Shown here: positions 1 through 13,107 of the stretch, one piece after another
Position numbering within the stretch: position 1 is the stretch's first letter
Layout: each line of letters begins with the position of its first letter
Notes under the pieces: generated by a model
Told to the model about the DNA's origin: nothing
Database searches by the model: none
The model's input: the letters and a program-made list of their open reading frames with translations, nothing else
Program-made: the position numbers and the translations under genes
DNA from: Boesenbergia rotunda
Lineage: Eukaryota; Streptophyta; Magnoliopsida; Zingiberales; Zingiberaceae
Assembly: GCA_024364735.1 (NCBI GenBank)
Contig: JAGFNQ010001192.1
Span: forward strand, 325,013-389,012
Length of the DNA: 64,000 nucleotides
Direction of reading: 5' to 3'

Positions 1-552
1 TCTCTAGGCTCCCCACATTCAACCACCCAGACCAGGAAGTTGCTTCAACTCAACCATCTCCAAATCAGTGCCAACATAAGTCAGCAAAAGTCCTAATAGC
101 GCCTCAGCATTCCCATAGCTCTTGACAAGTTTCTCATATAACTGGAAGGCCTCGTCTTTTCGCCCATGATTGAGCTTGAAATTTGCAGCTTCCTGAATGA
201 TCAAATCGACTCTGTTTTTTTTGCAATCATTCTTCCACCACTCAGATTGCAGTTTCCAGAAACCCATGAGCTCTTGAAATGCTACCAGCTTTGCAAGAGT
301 GCAAGCATATTTTGCATATCAGGAGCCTTTGACTAGGTTTCAGCAGAGATCTGAAAATGACCACCAGCAGCAGCAATCTGGACACAAACAAGAAGAACCA
401 TTTCCGATTTGTCCAGGAATCTGTTTGCATACTGAATGAAGACTTCTTTGCCCTTTCAAAATTTTCTCCCTAACATGCAAAGCAGCTTGAAAGAGTACAG
501 GTGTTACACTATCCAGCAACATATCTGATCGTGCATTGATGAGTTTTTGAGC
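1..552 (-). pseudogene. SRP72-like fragment, frameshifted
   Basis: Read on the minus strand, three frames together resemble plant SRP72, the 72-kDa subunit of the signal recognition particle that helps target secretory proteins to the ER. Visible pieces are DSVTPVLFQAALHVREK (about 470-520), a YANRFLDKSEMVLL-like piece in another frame, IIQEAANFKLNHGRKDEAF (about 150-210) and LKQLPGLGG (19-50). After LPGLGG a further frame change is needed to continue toward the left edge. There are at least three frameshifts and a stop near 335. The upstream end has a plausible splice acceptor (CAG at 553-555 on the minus strand), so this looks like a piece of genomic gene copy rather than processed cDNA. 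The rest of the protein is off the window or lost. I see what is probably a relic. A sequencing-error explanation would need several independent indels. Confidence 0.72.
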
Positions 553-3500
553 CTGAAAGAAACAACTAAACTACTTCCACGACCAAACAAGACGATCTTT
601 ACTTGACATTATTTCTTTTACATTTAACAGGAATGTATTACCAAAACTAGCAACCACTACTGATGTAAATAATCTAATACCTCCATATTGAACAACCAGA
701 AAATACCTTCCCAGATGGTGCAAACTTGGTCGCTCGAGTTTTCTTTATGAGTAGCAATCTGGATATTGACGGAAAAGTTATTGTCGATGGGCGATGGCTC
801 AGTGCCATATGCTAACTGATCAAGAGGTTGGATGCAAAACTAAAAACTGAGGGTTAGATGATCATCATTCCCTTCAATGTAAGGTCCAAGTCTATCATGA
901 TAATTAACATTATGATATCTGAGAACTTGATGCATATAATCCATCTGGTGTATGGCTATTTTCAAGGATACAAAATAAAAATATTTGTGTACTGAAATTT
1001 CAGCTTTAAAATAATTGTGGACTATGATTCAACTTTAATTTATTGTAACCTAATCATTACTCTTAAGATGGGGAAAAACGTTGGTTGCGATTTTGTAGCA
1101 ACATGAGCAAGCCAAGCAAAATCCATTGTAATTTGTAATAAAACGAGAAACAATGATGAACAAGGGATAAACACATTACTAGAAAATAGAGTGTAAATAT
1201 ATTTGCCAACAAATTTAAGAAAACTATTTTTTCAATAGTAACTATTGGTCTTACCAACAAAACACCAACACTCAATTGCTGAAATGGTATTGTTGCAAAT
1301 GAGCAATTCTACTCTTGATGTTGCTCTGGTTTGTTAGTGTGCCATCATGTTTATGGGAAATGCACCGACCAATGTTATTATGCTACTAAATTTGAGGTCA
1401 TTGGACGAGATGGTCATCTTTTCCCCATTATTCTGCAGTTCTCATTTATGTGTACGAAATTGAATCAACAAAATGATGTAATTTACCTTGTAGGATGTTT
1501 ATCCTTTGAAGTACTTGCAAAGATATGAATCCAGCAACATAGATACTAATAACATAACTTTTTTTTTTATTTATACTTACAGTTTTGGCAAAGGGAGGCA
1601 ACGAGCTTGAGGCAACAATTGCATAAATTGCAAGAAACTCACACTTATGCTCACATAGCCTACAGAACATCAAGCATGATTGCTTAAAGGCTTCTTGAAG
1701 CATTCATGACAGAAAAATGAAGAAAAATAATTCTAGCAAATATAATTACAAAAGTTCATAATCGCATTGAGCAAAGGAGAAAATGCATCTATTGAGAAAA
1801 TAAACAAATTGAGACTTTATGGTTGTTAATCATCCAAATCTGGTTTCGATGTTGGCTGTCAGATGGCCAACAATGAAAAATATTAACACACCAACCTATA
1901 CTTTCATCAGATACCAAAAATCCAAATATTATATCTATAAGCTTTGGTGATGTAAAAAAATTGCCAACCACATCAATTTTTGCATCACAGAGCATACAAT
2001 CCAGTCAACTCAACGATCTACATTTCTAAACTGCATAGTTTTTAACATCTTAAGAAACAAGTTTCTATAACCTACCAATACTAAATAACTATAATCTCAA
2101 TCTAACTTCTTAGTTGTTATTCTCTTCTTCAGAACATGGATCTCAGTCCGTGACAAAAATAACAACATAACCTTATACACATAGCTCCAGGCAGCCAAGG
2201 CGAACAATAGGATTGTTGAATCAAGTTGTTAGGTGCACTGTTAATTTTTCCCCCCTAGACATCTCTGCTGCAGTAGTTAGAGGTTTTGCACGACTTGAGA
2301 GTTCTATGTCCACTTCTTGTTGTTTACTTTCTCGCATTTTCTTTTATGTTTATGAAATCTGTTTGTATGTTTCCACATTAGACGTTATAATTAGTTGGAT
2401 TATGTTTCAATTGCTTCCGTTCTAAAAAAGTATTGTTGTTTAATTATTAAACTCGGTGTGCATGGATGTGTTAAATGACATCTCGATGGCTTTGTCTTAT
2501 TGTTTGGTAAGAGCCTAAGGGGGGGTGTTTTGTTGGCAAGGGTGACTCTCCCTAGTCTTGGGAAGGGTCCTCATTTGAGGATGCCAACATAAATCTTATC
2601 TGTGAAAAATTATATGACTGACAATATTCATATTTTCTATAAAAAAAATTATTTTCATTGCCTAATATTTTCTTTATTCTCTAGCATCAGAGCTCTGCAT
2701 TTAAAAAAAAAGAGAGAATAACACAGATCTAATTGCTACAACAATAACCATGTCCAACATGTAGCAAAGTATAATCTGCTAACTAACAATCAAACTGAGG
2801 GTTCTTTTGAATTGGATAAGAAGTTCTTAGTAATCTAAAATGAAATATGGAAAGTAATTTAAAATAAAGTTAGGGAAAATAAATTGTTATTACATTTGCA
2901 AATATTAAATCAAAGTGCTAAAAGAAACATGCAAGGGTTTGAGTTTCTCACGGGTAGAATTTCTCACAAGTTATGCAAGTAGAGCTTCTCACAAATTATG
3001 TGGCTGCTACCTCGAGCTAGTTGCCTTCTTTTGCATTAACTAATGAAACAAACTGCGAGTTAGTGTATCTCATTACCTTATGGGCAAAGAGGTTAAGATA
3101 ATGTAAGAAAACATTTGTTGAAATGGACAATTAAATAAATTAAATAAAAGTAATTGGGATGTTCAGCCAAAAGGAGAATAAAAGAGAAAATCTGTAAGTA
3201 CCAAATTGAGAAGCAATAAACAATGACATGAAACAGTGATCCATGAAATTTAGATAAGAAAAATAAGTGTAGATATATATGTGAGTGTGTGTACATCAAT
3301 GTAAATGTTCGTGGAAATAATTTCAAATATGTGTTTCTGTTTATTGATTCACATTATTCTTGTTTCCTTTTGAAATTGTTCTGATTACCAAATAATATCC
3401 AAGTTCAGAAGTAATCAATTAGTAATGTGCACATTTGAATGCTAGTCATGAGTTTCACAACAACGGAGACAAATTTTAATAACAGTCTGACATTGAATTT

Positions 3501-3710
3501 CATGTAACGATCCAGTGTGCACATAAAAGCAACTCGATCTAACAACTTCTATCAGTGAGTGATAGATGAGCCAGCTAGAAGTCCAATTTCGTGAAATAGC
3601 TGGCTTAACAATCTAGATGTAAAATAAATGAATTAAACTGCTACACCAAGCTAGTATAATGATGGACTTTCATAGTCTACAATTCCATAAAACTAAGTAT
3701 ATCAGTTGTT
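553..3710. other. AT-rich intergenic DNA
   Basis: No supported gene. The short open frames on both strands have no recognisable domain. It could hold decayed introns of the SRP72-like copy, but I cannot find further exons. A 59-bp segment at 2531-2589 is bounded by the perfect 8-bp inverted repeat TGTTGGCA / TGCCAACA; its origin is unknown. Confidence 0.5.
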
Positions 3711-4108
3711 ATGCTTAAATAGAGATACGTGATTAGGATTAGAGAAAAGGATGGTGATACACATTCCTACAAGAAGAAAGGTAAGGCAAGGCAGGGTGGA
3801 GAAAGATACACATTCCTCTTTACCATCCCTATCCAATGGAACAAAAGAATGGGCCAAAATGAGAAGAAAAAAAAGTAACTCCTGCAAGTTTATTAGTGTC
3901 ATGTTTTACAATTTTACATGCTAAAATAGAGGTGTGCAGTTAGGATTAGAAAAGGGATGGTGAATCAGCTTCCCATCCATTGTAGTAATAAGGTGAGGTG
4001 TGGCAAGATGGAGAAAGATACATATTTCTATTTCCATCCCTAGCCAATGGAGCAAAAGGAATAGGTTGAAATGAGAAAAAAATGTGCTAAAAGTTCATTA
4101 GTGTCTTG
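3711..4108. repeat. Diverged tandem duplication, about 205-bp period
   Basis: Copy 1 (3711-3903) and copy 2 (3919-4108) align over nearly their full length. Each starts with an atgctNaaatagag-type sequence and contains taggattagagaaaa, a TGGAGAAAGATACA block, a tccatcccta-type block and a terminal attagtgtc. The copies differ by many substitutions and small indels, so this is an old local duplication. No coding content is recognised. Confidence 0.75.
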
Positions 4109-5361
4109 CATCAATGGATTGCATAACACAAGTGAGACTCTGCCAAACTTGTGAACTCGTTGGGCAAGAGAACGTTAACCGATCTCATGGATAACTAGTG
4201 CTTGTTGGAAAATGAGAGTATACAAAATCTCATTCAAGTTGAAGGCTTTGATAGAATAAACATTGATGACACTGCAATATGATTGCGGTAAAAATCATTA
4301 CCAATTAGTGCATGCAACTTCCTCCATATCCTTAACTAAGTCGATCTTCCCACCAGTGTTTCAGGAACCTACTTCTGACTTGATTAACTACCATTACACA
4401 CATCACATACTCTTTAAATAGACTACAAGACATGAATACTTCACTCATTCCTGAATATGTCAAATTCAAGTACTAATTCAACCAATATTACTCATATACA
4501 AGTACAAATACCCAACCAGCATGTGGATCCATGTGATGGACATAGATGATTCTAAAAGTAAAATTTTTACACACATGATTGATAGGGATTTCAGTGTTCT
4601 GAGTGTTAGTATCTTACATAAGTATGTGGAGTAGACGAGAAGAGTCTAAGTATTACGATATCACACCACAATGTAATATGCTATTTCCTCAAACGCCCAT
4701 GAAAATTAAAGATATATACAAAATAATAGGTTTATAATAGATTTGTATGCAAGGTAGCAGGAAGTATGTGCAATTTCTCTGTACTACTGCCCACCTCACT
4801 TATGAACAACTTTTTCTAATACAACTAGGTAGTAGGCAGTTCCCCATTAAATGGATTGGTTTGGTACCACTGAACTGAAGTGGGACAAATTGTCATTCCT
4901 ATTCAATAGTATTTGGAATAAAATCACACAAACAAGGTAAGCACAATTAAAATTCTTGATTGACAAATTATTTATTTATAATTCACTGTGTGCATCAAAA
5001 ACCTATAAAAGATTCCCAAGAATAAGCTAGCTATAATGATCATTGTAAAGTGCCAAGTAATCATGAACAAAAAACAGTTTGACAAAAGATGCATCAACAC
5101 AAGCCTCTAGAACTATCTCGATCAAATTTGCTACATTTATCTATGTCCATGAATCATTTTTTTGTGACTTCCAAATTGTGAATTCTAGCACACCATGAAT
5201 AGCAAAGTTCAAGAAAACGGTTTTTTTTTTAATCTTGCTTGGAATAATGTTTGCATCTTAAAATATATAAAACAATATTTTTATTTAATACCATCATATT
5301 TATTAAACGATATGAATGAGGATGTAACTCATCTCTTCTACCAAGAATAAGATAGCACAGT
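4109..5361. other. AT-rich intergenic DNA
   Basis: No gene or element is recognised. The sequence is AT-rich with no long open frames. Confidence 0.5.
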
Positions 5362-5551
5362 TTTTTATGATTCAATAAGTGCATGGAAGAACAATATTAT
5401 CAAATCAAATGTTTTATGCATGTAAGAAACTAAACTTATTGACAGTATTAAGATTCTTTTTATGATTCAATAAGTGCATGGAAGAACAATATTATCAAAT
5501 CAAATGTTTTATGCATGTAAGAAACTAAACTTATTGACAGTATTAAGATTC
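5362..5551. repeat. Perfect 95-bp tandem duplication
   Basis: The unit begins tttttatgattcaataag and ends gtattaagattc. It occurs at 5362-5456 and immediately again at 5457-5551, with no difference that I can see. Identity of the two copies means a recent event or an assembly artefact. It is non-coding. Confidence 0.9.
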
Positions 5552-6699
5552 AACAAGAAATATTAGGAAAGAAAGACATAATACAAAATAGAGATCCTGC
5601 TGAACTTCACCAACCCCTCATAACAACAATCAGATTGACTAACTGATTAACTTTTAAAAATCAGTAGCAGTACAATTTTATCAGTCAAATGAAACCTAAA
5701 GAACAATTTGTTGCTAAATTTACATGGTTGTGGTGCTAGAAATGTTTAAATAAACTATCGGATGAGCTATAATAAGGCACGACTCATTGGAAAGCACCAA
5801 GTGATTATGTTATGATGCACATGAAATCAGGAGCACATCATTGGCTTAAGAGAAGGAACTGACTAGATTATTGCATGTTTTATTACAATAAACATGCTTT
5901 GTATAACAATGGAAAACTTTGGACATCTAAGCATATTCAATGTTGGAGCTTTTAGAAACCATAGTATAAGGCCTAGAAGAAACGAACGAACAATCAGTTA
6001 ACACAACAGATCGAGATAGCACCCGTATATAACTAGCGATGCCACCAGATCTTTAAGTTATTCACCCAGTATGACGTCCTAACCTCAGTCTAGATCTCGA
6101 TACTACGAGACAAGAATTCTCGTAAGTTCAATAAGAAGAAGAAAAAAGCAATCCAAGGTTCGGTGGCAGCTGGAAACAGTTCAAAGTGTGGAAAATCAAA
6201 ACTATTTGCCACCAACTTGTATATGATAAGATCAATGGTCATTTCTCAACTTCCACTCGTCGTATTAAGATAAGGTACAAAACTGATACAGTACTCCCGA
6301 ACAGCTTGCTTCGGCTTCAGTTAGCCTCGAGCACACAAACTCTTGACTTTATCACAGAATACATAGCCAGACAACAGCGACAGACTCCTCGCATCACAAA
6401 CACCGATCTAACGCCCTAGTGAATGAGAAAGCTCGTACATTCACAGGTCAACGGAGATTTTAGGAATTCCGCAAACCACGAACCATTGCAAATACCAAAA
6501 AGAAATTGAAAACTGGAAACGATAGCGAAAAACCTACAGAAATCAACCCTGAAACAGAACCCGACTCCATCAGACTCGGAAAAAAGGCAACCCATATTTG
6601 CTAAAATCACCTGAAATCCCATTCGCCTGTCGGTGCACCAGCGAAACCCTCTCGCGCCTGCTCTTCCCTGGCGGAGGAAGCAAGCGGGATAATTATTAG
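5552..6699. other. Intergenic, no supported gene
   Basis: AT-rich up to about 6100, then base composition becomes balanced. An open frame of 117 codons on the minus strand (6416-6769) has no recognised domain. It may be part of an old 5' gene region, but nothing proves this. Confidence 0.45.
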
Positions 6700-7300
6700 G
6701 GCGGAGATCAGAACACGACGTCGCCGACGAATTTAATAAGCACGAGAAGCGTGGCTCGCATCGGTCCACGTCTGCGCCTCCAAAAAACCGCTTTTAATAT
6801 TACAGCGCTAAATGCTTTAATATATCGCCGGCATGTGCCGGGCGAAAAAAGTAACGTAACAGAGCATGCCGTTTTACGACGCCTGTCAGCTGCGCGACTT
6901 GGGTTCTTCATTCGTCGCCATTTGTCACACGCTAAATGTTACCGTCTTCGGCACTGGTTGCCACTCTGTGGGCCCAGTCGGTTTCGTTGGTTATAGAAAC
7001 GCTGTCAGCTCGGATAACGCTGCAACTTCGAGGCTTGCGCCTTGGATTTTTGCCATTTTTACCCACGATCTGTGGGACCCTCCTTTATCCCGGCCACTTT
7101 CCACTAATAGCATGCAGAAACACCGTGCTCAATTGTAATAACGGTGCTAAATTTTGTTTAATTAATTCCCAACGCAACTAATTACTCCTCTAATTGTGGT
7201 TGTTTTTTTCATAATTATTTTTAAAAACAAATAAATCAAATAGATTACCATACAAAGGAATATTTTTTTTGTCAATCTTTTTCGAGTCAACATAAAAAAA
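6700..7300. other. GC-richer island, unassigned
   Basis: Distinctly more GC and CpG than its flanks from about 6640 to 7130. It includes a short hairpin around CGCCGGCATGTGCCGGGCG (about 6825-6845). Several overlapping short frames exist on both strands without family resemblance. It could be a decayed promoter or first exon, or a retroelement piece. No product is assigned. Confidence 0.35.
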
Positions 7301-8290
7301 AAAAGTAAATTGATCATGTCGTAGAGTGAGGTGGACTCCCAAGAGCGATGTAGTCCCCTGAGTACCGCAGATACTAGCTCCGACCTATAAAAAAAATGAC
7401 AGTTAACAAATCCATCGGAAAAAATCTCCGGGAAGACCGTCCGACGATCAAGTCAGTCTCCACAATAAGAGTAGGAAAGCAGTAGAACAGTAGCTGAAAG
7501 ACTCGGGTGCGCGTACCTCCGGAGTGAAGGGTGGAGGGGCTTATGTAGTCGAAGGAGCTGACAGCTCCTATCTGCATCGATAGTCCTTCTGTACCTAGTT
7601 GAGATAGGAGCATGGGCATTGTCGGCTCGCAGGATGGCACCGATCGACGCCGCTCAGCTTGACAGAGCGAGGGGTGGCGTGGTGCGGGGTGCCAGGGTAT
7701 GACAGAGAAGTACAAAGTCAACGGGATATCCGCAACATGCGCTCTAACTAGGTAAGGCATGCGTCAACCCTCGTACCACGGTTGCTAGTACAATGTCAGG
7801 GAGCGGATATCATAAAGAAAAGGATAGTTCCTGAGGTGGATCGCCGACCGGCCGACCCGAGTGAAATCGGGTTATGCAATTAATATCTCCGAGTGATGCA
7901 AGGCACTCCCTGAGTCAAGGAGTACTCGGGTGTGGTCAGTCCGTCTAGTCCCGAGTCACATGATTAAGTCGTCGAGAGAACACTGATTGAGACTCTACAA
8001 GGTACGACCTGGAGGTCCTAGGCTTGGCAGTTGAGACCTTGTGCTGACTACGGCAGCAGGTGTCTCGGGTATCGGACAGGGTCGGACACTCGGTGTTTTG
8101 CTTTGGGACTTGGGTCGGAGTACGTCCTACTAACCGCTCAGTCAGGTGCTACAGGCCGAATGAACATCGAGATCCTTACCCCGTTAGATGGACCAGTCTA
8201 CTCGTACAGGGTGGGTCCGACTTAGTCTTAAGTGGTGTCAGGTTGGCCGATCGAGCAGCACGTGAGCTAGGTCAGGATCATAAATTATAA
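7301..8290. mobile_element. Possible LTR-retroelement fragment
   Basis: A block of about 950 bp with balanced GC lies between strongly AT-rich flanks. It has no coding frame of recognisable family. Texture and isolation suggest a piece of a long gypsy-type LTR. I could not find TG/CA ends, a primer-binding site or TSDs, so this is an inference from composition only. Confidence 0.3.
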
Positions 8291-9839
8291 AATTACTATT
8301 TTATGAGGATTTAATTTTCAATTATGATGATAATAGTCAATATGAAAAAATAAATCAAGAGATTAGTATTTTATCAAGATTTAATTTTCTGATATCGCGT
8401 TGATAATTGTCGTTTGATTAGACAATTGTGGGGCACAATTATGGTTAAATACAACCGTATAAAGATAAGATATTTGAGAAAAAGATGGATGATTTTTTTT
8501 AAAAAAATGGACAATGGTAGGAAAGATTCGAGCAACTGTGGTGATTAATAAATAGCAAAACAGATACATTAAGCCAATAAGTGAGCTGCAATTCTGTTGA
8601 TAAATTTTTTAACACATTAAATATTTCATCTGACAGTATTACAATTATTTATATACCTCTTTCATATTTAAGAGTAAAGAATTTAGTGTCTTGACAGCTC
8701 GTAAGATGCAAAATAATTTTTTTTTAATTTTTAAAAAAATCGTTGATATGAAAAAAAAGTGAAAACGTTAAAAACAGAATAATTTGAGCAAAATACATGA
8801 TAAAATAAAAACATAACAGGTGAGGTGCATTTAGGACCGGGTATTCAATTAAAATAGAATAGAATAGGATGAATTAAGTGAATGGAATCAATTTTTTTCA
8901 AAATCAATCAAATCGATTAATATTTTTAATAAAAACCAAACAAATGAACTGATACCATATTTATTAATTCGATCAAAAATTAAATTAATTAACTTTTTTA
9001 ATTAAAATTTAAAATTTTGATTTGATTTAATAAAAATTGATTTATTCTATTTAATCAATTTAACCAATTAAAAACTTTTACAATTAAATCCGAATCAAAT
9101 TAATCAAAATTTTTAAAAACAAATATTTTAAATAAATAAAATTAAAATTTAAAATTTAATTGATTCGATATATTTATTCGATCATATATTTTTTTTTAAA
9201 TCTTATTTATTTGTTCACTGTCATAATATATACTTTTTTATATGTAATAATATTTGAGATAATAATGTTATTGATGTATCAGTAAATTACAAAAAATTCC
9301 ACAATTCTCATTTGATCATTATATGTATTCCTTATTTAATAAATTTTTTATATTCACTTTCTGATGGATTGAGTATAAAAGAATAAAAATTGAGTATATA
9401 TTGTAAAGATTTAAATATAAAAGAATGAAAATTAAATATAAAAGAGTGAAAATTGAGTATATAATTTTTGATATGATGGATGTAATTTTACATACTCAAA
9501 TTTTTAATTTTTACATTAAATTTTTTTTAAATAATATTCACAAAACTGTCTTATCAATTCTATGAGAAACTATATGCAAAAAAAAAATTAGATGAAGACT
9601 ACATACAAAGATGAAATGAAAATTAAGGAGTTTAAAGAAAATTTTCTCGTGATGTAATCACCGACAGGAAGATAGAACCATCTTCGCCGTCACAGCACGG
9701 CGCCACTTTTTTTCTGTTGAAGCCCTCTTTATAGTTGAAAGTCACTTCTGTAATGCAATAAACAGAAAGGTGAAGTGGGAGAGTAGGTAATCAAAGTGTA
9801 ATATTCGGAGCGAATCTATCTTGTAGATTTTACGCGTAG
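8291..9839. other. Very AT-rich intergenic DNA
   Basis: Runs of A and T with short imperfect inverted motifs, for example around 8880-9180. Repeats of the form aaaattgagtatat / atactcaaattttt at 9370-9520 could be the ends of a decayed MITE, but no clean ends or TSD are seen. No gene. Confidence 0.45.
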
Positions 9840-11239
9840 GATTCTATCGGCGCGCGCCCGTGACTCGGTGGGCCCCTCATCGGGTCTTTCAGTTCCTGCG
9901 CTCGCCCCCTAAAATAAACTCCTATTTTTTTCGCTCTTTTAAATGAAATATATATATATTTTCCTCTTAATTACTATTATTTGCCTTATTCATTAATCAC
10001 GGCATGCAAATTTTACCTTTTCTATGTATGTGTATTACCTATAGTTCAATATTCTAATGCACTTTCTGTCGCAAAATGTAAAATCGTGATCTTGGGGATT
10101 CCTCGTGTAAACTGTTCGTTATTGTTTAGAAGAGAAATAAATTACGAAGATTCGTGCAACGGATATTCCGTACATTGGAAATCGATCCCTCAACTTATGT
10201 GCGCCAACGAAGATATCGAAGCCTCTTTGTGTGTATGTGTTGAGAAATTCTTTGGATTTGCAATCGAGAGAGACTTCTTGAACGTCAGCCGATGTGGCAA
10301 GGAAAAGGCCGTCGGCATGATTCGGGTGAATATATGTAGCTGCTTTATTCGGTTTTCGATTACAAAAAGGGGGAAAAAGTTTTTTTTTCGAAAAGAATCG
10401 TGGTTTCGTTAATATCTTAAAAACATTGCCTACAGACTCCTGTTTCTTACTTCCGGAGTTGTTTTGGTTGTGTATTTGTGACTGTGTTCATTCACCTTGT
10501 AAAGTGTTTGATTCGTTCTTAAATCCATATTTATTGTTGAATCCGATCCTTGCTTAAACTATTTGTCTTCACGGCACTCATTCCGGAGGATGAAAATGGT
10601 AGAAATTACGAACATTTTTTCTCTGTATCTAGTTGCGGTTATTCTAGTCATGATCTGTTTCCATGCATGCGCATCTTCCTATCCGAGATGAAGGCCATTG
10701 TCTTAATGTCATTGGAGAATTTGTTATTTCTCTGACTGTTGCCTTCTTCTCAGTATTGGACAAAGGCAGTTTAACAGCATCTGGATGTTTTTCTCGTTTA
10801 CTTCCATGCACCAATGGTATTACATTTCTGTTCACTTATGTAATTGCTTTACACATGCAACTGAATAGGTTTGTAAAGAAGGCACCTTCTTTGCAGCAGT
10901 TCATTCCCCAAAAGGCTGCACAAGAGTATCAAACAAACACGTTAATTCGGTTTTCGTTCACCATCCTCGCTCACATTTAAGCCTGTGAAAGTTGTTAATA
11001 TTTGAAAATAATAAAAATATAATTTAAAATCGATGTAACAGAAGGAGATAGAAGAAAATAAATGACAATTATATAATTATATTAATAAAATTTAGGATTT
11101 ACATAAGAAAAAGAGATATAAATAGATAAGTAATAATAAATTTAAAAAATTAATTTTACCCTAAATAAATTTTACCCTTATATTAATAATTTTTTATTAT
11201 ATATTAGCATCCCCTATCAAACTCATGATGTTTTAACAG
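9840..11239. other. Unassigned region with open frames
   Basis: Open frames on the plus strand at 9981-10412 (143 codons), 10550-10735 and 10663-10980 (105 codons) show no domain that I recognise. Codon use is unremarkable. A polypyrimidine-AG at about 10745-10755 could be a splice acceptor. This may be a decayed or lineage-specific transcript. From 10981 to 11239 the DNA is AT-rich with nothing recognisable. Confidence 0.3.
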
Positions 11240-11945
11240 AAAATATCGAGAGTTTGTTAACTAAAATCTAAAAAATGTGCAGTAGAATATGTATTGATGA
11301 GCAAGTCTGCAATTTATATGGAAGATGAGATAAATGACAAAGTGATGGTGTCATTCTGATAGTGATGTCGAGTAAGATGATAATCAATCTCAATATGCTT
11401 GGTGTGCTCATGAAAAATAGAATTGTGAGTAATTTAAATAACACTAAAGTTGTCACAATGCATAAGAGTAAGGTTCGAGAGAAAAACACTAATATCAGCA
11501 AGTAACTAACGTAACCAAACAATTTCAGTAGTAGTAGAGGTCATAGCATGATATTCTACTTCGATAGAAGTACGAGAAATAATATTTTATTTTTTTGCTC
11601 TTCTAAGATATAAGAGAATCTCTCAAGAAAATATAAAATCCTATAGTAGACTTACGATATGTAGAATCACCTTTCCAATCAATATATGAGTAGGTACACA
11701 GTTCTAATGTAGAAGTGAAAGGATAAAGAAGACTATGAAACTAAGTACCTCGAAGATATCAAAGAATGCGAAGCACAACTCCCCAATGTACTGAAGTGGG
11801 AGAAGCAACAAACTGGCTAACAATGTGCACAACACAAGCAATGTAAAGTCTAGTGATAGTTAGATACATTAAATTACCAACTAAAGTGCGATATAAAGAA
11901 GGATCTGGTAAGGGAACACCTTCAGTCGAATAGACCCCCAAAGCT
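11240..11945 (-). pseudogene. Ty1/copia pol remnant (end of RT and RNase H)
   Basis: Minus-strand translation gives the end of a copia reverse transcriptase followed by RNase H. The best piece, at 11759-11941, contains PLPDPSLYRTLVGNLMYLT and HIVSQFVASPTSVHW, the linker region typical of plant copia polyproteins. Further left, in shifting frames, come pieces equivalent to the storage-defective RNase H domain (SWKSKK-, STEAEYRAM- and RTKHIEIDxH-like). Many stops and frameshifts are present. It lies immediately left of SIRE-like LTR debris but appears to be a different copia lineage. It is a dead fragment. Confidence 0.85.
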
Positions 11946-12235
11946 CAGCTCTAATCAATCCATCAAAGCATACGATTTTCTTCTTGTTTTTTTAGCTTCT
12001 ATCTTGTGCTATAAAGTCTGTAAAAGGATTCCCAGGTTGCAACCGTCTTGGATTAGCAACCACCCAGGTTGCAACCAAATAACTTCTTGTATCTTAGCCT
12101 TTTATTAGTTTAATTAGTTTATGTTTATTTTAATTTATTGTTGCAACTAATCTGAAATCTTTGTGAGCTGCACAAAAGATTTATTTTATTTTACAAGGGC
12201 AATTCACTCCCCTCTTGCTGGTCCACATCGATCCA
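11946..12235. other. Probable LTR tail fragment
   Basis: No gene. The stretch holds two copies of a CAGGTTGCAACC motif (about 12030-12080). It ends in a C-rich ttcactcccctcttgctgg-type sequence followed by gatccaaca, the usual look of the 3' end of a plant copia LTR in plus orientation. Its 5' end is not identifiable. Confidence 0.4.
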
Positions 12236-12583
12236 ACACTCACGACTCACTTGACTCTTCATTGCAGCCTTGATCTGTTACCTTCAAGTCTTCTTCGCTT
12301 TAGCTTTCATCCCTCAGATGCATACAAGCCCGCGGCTTGTCCTCATGCTATCCTTCGCCTATACCTTGAAGTGTACTTCCCTCGGCTCATCGTTGTTGTC
12401 TTGTCCACGGTCCCTTAGATGCACCATCCTTCACCGGACTCAAAGCCATTAAACTAAATCATATATGTATCCTGCAAACCTGCACACTCAAATACATATA
12501 TCAAATACAAGAGTGAACCTAACTTAAACTTTTTGCCCAAACATCAAAACACATGGTCCCACGGACCATAGATTGCCTCAACA
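12236..12583 (-). mobile_element. SIRE-like LTR, 5' part (minus orientation)
   Basis: Read in reverse, the segment starts TGTTGAGGCAATC at 12583, preceded by the purine-rich tract AAAAAGGGAGAGAT (12584-12597 in reverse). This is the LTR start and polypurine tract layout of SIRE-type copia elements. The body (cttcaag, tcccT(C/T)agatgca, ccttgaagt blocks) matches the LTR at 56640-56976. The distal part of the LTR is missing. Confidence 0.65.
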
Positions 12584-13107
12584 ATCTCTCCCTTTTTGAT
12601 ATTTGGCAATACGTTTAAGTTAGGGAAAACATATAGCAAATACAAGTACTAATAAACTGGACTTACGTTGCCAAAGCTACACCTTGGACTTATATCACCA
12701 ATACATATGTTAACATCTCACGGACCATAGATTGCCTCAACAATCTCCCGTTCTTGATGTTTATCAATACATTTAAGTTAGGAAAAATATATAGTAAATA
12801 CAAATGCTAATAAACTGGGCATACGTTGCCAAAGTTACACCTTAGAGTTATACCACCAATGTATATGCCAACATGCAACACAAATGCAACCGATGCATGG
12901 GATCCTATCATAAGGTTCCCTCACACCTAACATACCCAATGAGTAAGGAATTTACCACGGGGTTTTTAAGAACCTATCCCAAAACACCCCCTATACTTGA
13001 CTTACTAAGAGCTTTTTAATAACTTATCACAAGGCTCCCCCTTTCCCAATAAATGAACAACAAAGCTCCCCCTTCACCTAAGTATCCCCTTTATTGGGGT
13101 CCGATAT
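12584..13107 (-). mobile_element. SIRE-like 3' untranslated region with duplicated LTR/PPT junction
   Basis: Region between pol and LTR of the minus-oriented element. A block of about 160 bp, beginning cggaccatagattgcctca, occurs at about 12561 and again at about 12721, so the LTR start, polypurine tract and adjacent UTR are duplicated in tandem with some divergence. Beyond it lie C-rich motifs (gctcccccttcacc-type) common in these UTRs. There is no coding frame. Confidence 0.55.

Noticed and set aside
2531..2589. 59-bp sequence with TGTTGGCA / TGCCAACA ends as a tiny LTR-like element
   Set aside because: No TSD and no relative in the window; the inverted repeat could be chance.
6416..6769. 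117-codon minus frame as a gene
   Set aside because: No domain and no supported splice or promoter context; cysteine and phenylalanine-rich composition looks accidental.
9981..10412. 143-codon plus frame as a gene
   Set aside because: No recognisable family, and the lysine and phenylalanine-rich end runs into homopolymers; kept only as an unassigned region.
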